A DNA stretch of 64,000 nucleotides from assembly GCA_029882975.1 (NCBI GenBank), contig JAOUJW010000020.1, positions 27,012 to 91,011 of the forward strand, given 5' to 3'. A program made the translations under genes and the position numbers. The notes beneath the pieces are model-generated. The model had not been told where the DNA came from and did not search any database. It worked only from the letters and a program-made list of their open reading frames with translations. This DNA is from Gammaproteobacteria bacterium (GTDB lineage Bacteria; Pseudomonadota; Gammaproteobacteria; SZUA-152). Positions 62,832 through 64,000 of this stretch are shown piece by piece (the stretch's first letter is position 1; the number at the start of each line of letters is the position of its first letter).

Positions 62832-63380
62832 TCAGGACCTTGCCTCCAAAACGGTTTTCAAATTCACCAAGCCCTGCTGTAAGTCCTCTCCCACTTCCTG
62901 GTCCATATTCATAAACAATAGGAAAATACTGAAAGGATATGGCATCTTACCTCGAAACACCCAAGTGACCCGCGTGTTACCCCCAGCCTGTTTCTCGGTA
63001 CCCATATAGCTGACATTAACCGAGTCAAACGGCTTATAAAACCGCACTTCTGTTTCTATGCTAACCCCTTCCTCAATTCTGACAATTTCCTGTTCGCCTT
63101 TGCCCACATGTCTTTTAGTGCTATCCCAGGCGTAGACAAAACCTTTGCGGCCATCCTCACCACGATAGGCCTTTTTCATGTCCGGATCCAATTTAGCCCA
63201 GACGCTATAGTTAGATTGATTCTTTAAATGCTTGATGTAATTAAATACATATGTGATATCGCGATTAACCACAATATTGCGTTCCAATTCATACTCACCG
63301 GGGACCACGGCTGCAATTATCAAGACCGCCAACACCATGGCTACAAGCAGTGATACAAACAACTTTAACAAAATTTTCAT
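62832..63380 (-). CDS. SRPBCC-family membrane-anchored protein
   Basis: A 182-residue protein. An N-terminal helix (about 5-27) precedes a START/polyketide-cyclase-like fold: YELERNIVVNRDITYVFNYI near residue 30, WDSTKRHVGKGEQEIV in the middle, TRVTWVFRGKMPYPFSI and a long C-terminal helix. These proteins bind hydrophobic ligands. The ligand is unknown. It converges with the exported DsrE gene. Confidence 0.82.
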   Translation of the reverse strand: MKILLKLFVSLLVAMVLAVLIIAAVVPGEYELERNIVVNRDITYVFNYIKHLKNQSNYSVWAKLDPDMKKAYRGEDGRKGFVYAWDSTKRHVGKGEQEIVRIEEGVSIETEVRFYKPFDSVNVSYMGTEKQAGGNTRVTWVFRGKMPYPFSIFLLFMNMDQEVGEDLQQGLVNLKTVLEARS

Positions 63381-63439
63381 AGAGAACTTCCCAACCGTGT
63401 ATACTTAGTACTGGCCATTCAAAACTTGAGATTAGAAAA

Positions 63440-63820
63440 ATGAGCCATTTTACTGAAATGCTGGTATGTTGGAAATGCGGCGCCGAAATACAGGGTGAAC
63501 CCTTGCCGTTGGCCCGTTCCGCAGCATGCAAACAGTGCTCAGCCGATCTTCTGGTCTGCAAGATGTGCCTGTACTACGACACAGGAAAAGCCAAATCCTG
63601 CGCCGAACCCATTGCCGAAGAAGTACGGGATAAGGAGCGCGCCAATTTTTGTGACTATTTCTCCCTCAAGTCAGGCGCTCACAATACGACTCAACAAAAA
63701 CAACAGCAGGATGCACGGCAACAGTTGGAAGCGTTGTTTGGTAACAAAGGAGAACCGGAATCCAAGCCGCCCCAAAATCCACGCGATGCGTTGGAAGCAC
63801 TATTTAAGAAGAAAGACTAA
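63440..63820 (+). CDS. Conserved Cys-rich zinc-binding protein
   Basis: A 126-residue protein. Paired Cys are in LVCWKCGAEI, CKQCSADLLVCKMCLYYD and a later SCAEPI/NFCDYF; eight or so Cys suggest two zinc sites. The C-terminal half is low-complexity and Gln-rich with twice-repeated EALF (LEALFGNKG, LEALFKKKD). It is a gammaproteobacterial-type conserved protein without assigned function. No signal peptide. Confidence 0.75.
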   Translation: MSHFTEMLVCWKCGAEIQGEPLPLARSAACKQCSADLLVCKMCLYYDTGKAKSCAEPIAEEVRDKERANFCDYFSLKSGAHNTTQQKQQQDARQQLEALFGNKGEPESKPPQNPRDALEALFKKKD

Positions 63821-63874
63821 GCCGCGTCGCAACTCAAATTGCCGTTCCGAATCGATTTGAATAGGTTTACCTAA

Positions 63875-64000
63875 GGAACCTCTGATTAACTCCGTGAATG
63901 GCATATATGAGGCCTAAATTGTCAATTGCTTCGTTGAAAAACTTGAAAATATTCCCGATATTCCCTGCGTTTTTCGCCTCGCACTTACCAATTTATTCCT
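63875..64000. mobile_element. Possible end of an IS5-like insertion sequence, cut by the window edge
   Basis: From 63875 the sequence reads GGAACCTCTGATTAACTCC, preceded by CTAA, which is a target-site type used by IS5-group elements. The following 100 bases (TTGAAAAACTTGAAAATATT, GCGTTTTTCGCCTCGCAC) have the look of the terminal region of such elements. No transposase frame is visible before the edge, so the call is tentative. Confidence 0.35.

Noticed and set aside
1..64000. tRNA, rRNA and CRISPR features
   Set aside because: No T-loop-like GGTTCGAATCC in a cloverleaf context, no rRNA-like stretches and no regularly spaced direct repeats were found on reading.

Overview
The window looks like a chromosomal segment of a gammaproteobacterium of moderate GC content. 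The evidence is typical gammaproteobacterial neighbourhoods: glnA - DUF4124 - glnL - glnG with NtrC boxes, a glrK-qseG-glrR operon, fused rlmKL, apaH, ycgL, and plsY divergent from folB/folK. No genus can be assigned from the sequence alone. No rRNA, tRNA or CRISPR array was seen. Sulfur-related modules (two DsrE domains, a TusA-type protein, an exported rhodanese, an exported metallo-beta-lactamase-fold hydrolase) and redox or gas-binding proteins (globin, hemerythrin, rubredoxin, peroxiredoxin) suggest an organism handling reduced sulfur and changing oxygen, but that is inference.

Layout. 1-5.8 kb: a run of small, mostly plus-strand accessory genes (GFA-type enzyme, 4HBT-like thioesterase, small P-loop protein, NADAR glycosidase, hypotheticals) with loose spacing and two dubious frames; it looks like a variable region. 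5.9-7.4 kb: a phosphatidylserine decarboxylase with a long membrane N-terminus. 7.4-10.7 kb: a three-gene signalling operon (short HD-GYP-N-like protein, HDOD protein, hybrid kinase with HPt). 10.8-15.7 kb: globin, SirB2, dtd, pip, a membrane protein and typA, whose leader carries a short direct repeat. 15.9-18.5 kb: an orphan solute-binding protein, a CheZ-like protein, and a DUF2892 gene that appears to be a sigma-54/GlrR target. 18.6-22.1 kb: glrK-qseG-glrR. 22.4-31.8 kb: ABC-2 exporter, DUF374 acyltransferase, fatty acyl-AMP ligase with carrier domain, a 56-residue rubredoxin, a membrane-anchored RRM protein, a second orphan solute-binding protein, and a VWA lipoprotein/membrane protein pair. 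32.4-46.6 kb: mostly housekeeping (rlmKL, peroxiredoxin, PpiC-type isomerase, ycgL, apaH, uppP, methyltransferases, pteridine reductase, diguanylate cyclase, folK, folB, plsY). 46.7-49.6 kb: RRM-like protein, then a coupled PP-loop/TusA/cation-efflux operon. 49.6-54.8 kb: the nitrogen-control block. 54.8-63.8 kb: MshI/PilM-like protein, exported small protein, rhodanese, OmpA-like protein, a 26-residue membrane microprotein with its own promoter and terminator, metallo-hydrolase, hemerythrin, potassium channel and an ECF-sigma locus. The right edge may enter an insertion sequence.

The most interesting locus is 60.8-62.8 kb. An ECF sigma factor is translationally coupled to a membrane anti-sigma protein whose predicted periplasmic half is a DsrE-like domain. 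Divergently transcribed is an exported stand-alone DsrE protein that aligns with that sensor half. Both transcription units are preceded by the same ECF-type promoter (GGAATAA, then CGTCT after a 14-15 nt gap). This reads as an autoregulated envelope circuit in which the output protein resembles the sensor.

The second is at 18.4-18.6 kb. Two perfect CTGTCGC-N6-GCGACAG palindromes fit the TGTC-N10-GACA operator known for GlrR, and a sigma-54 promoter lies downstream of them. Together they predict that the adjacent GlrK/GlrR system drives the DUF2892 gene or an RNA carried in its leader of about 200 nt.
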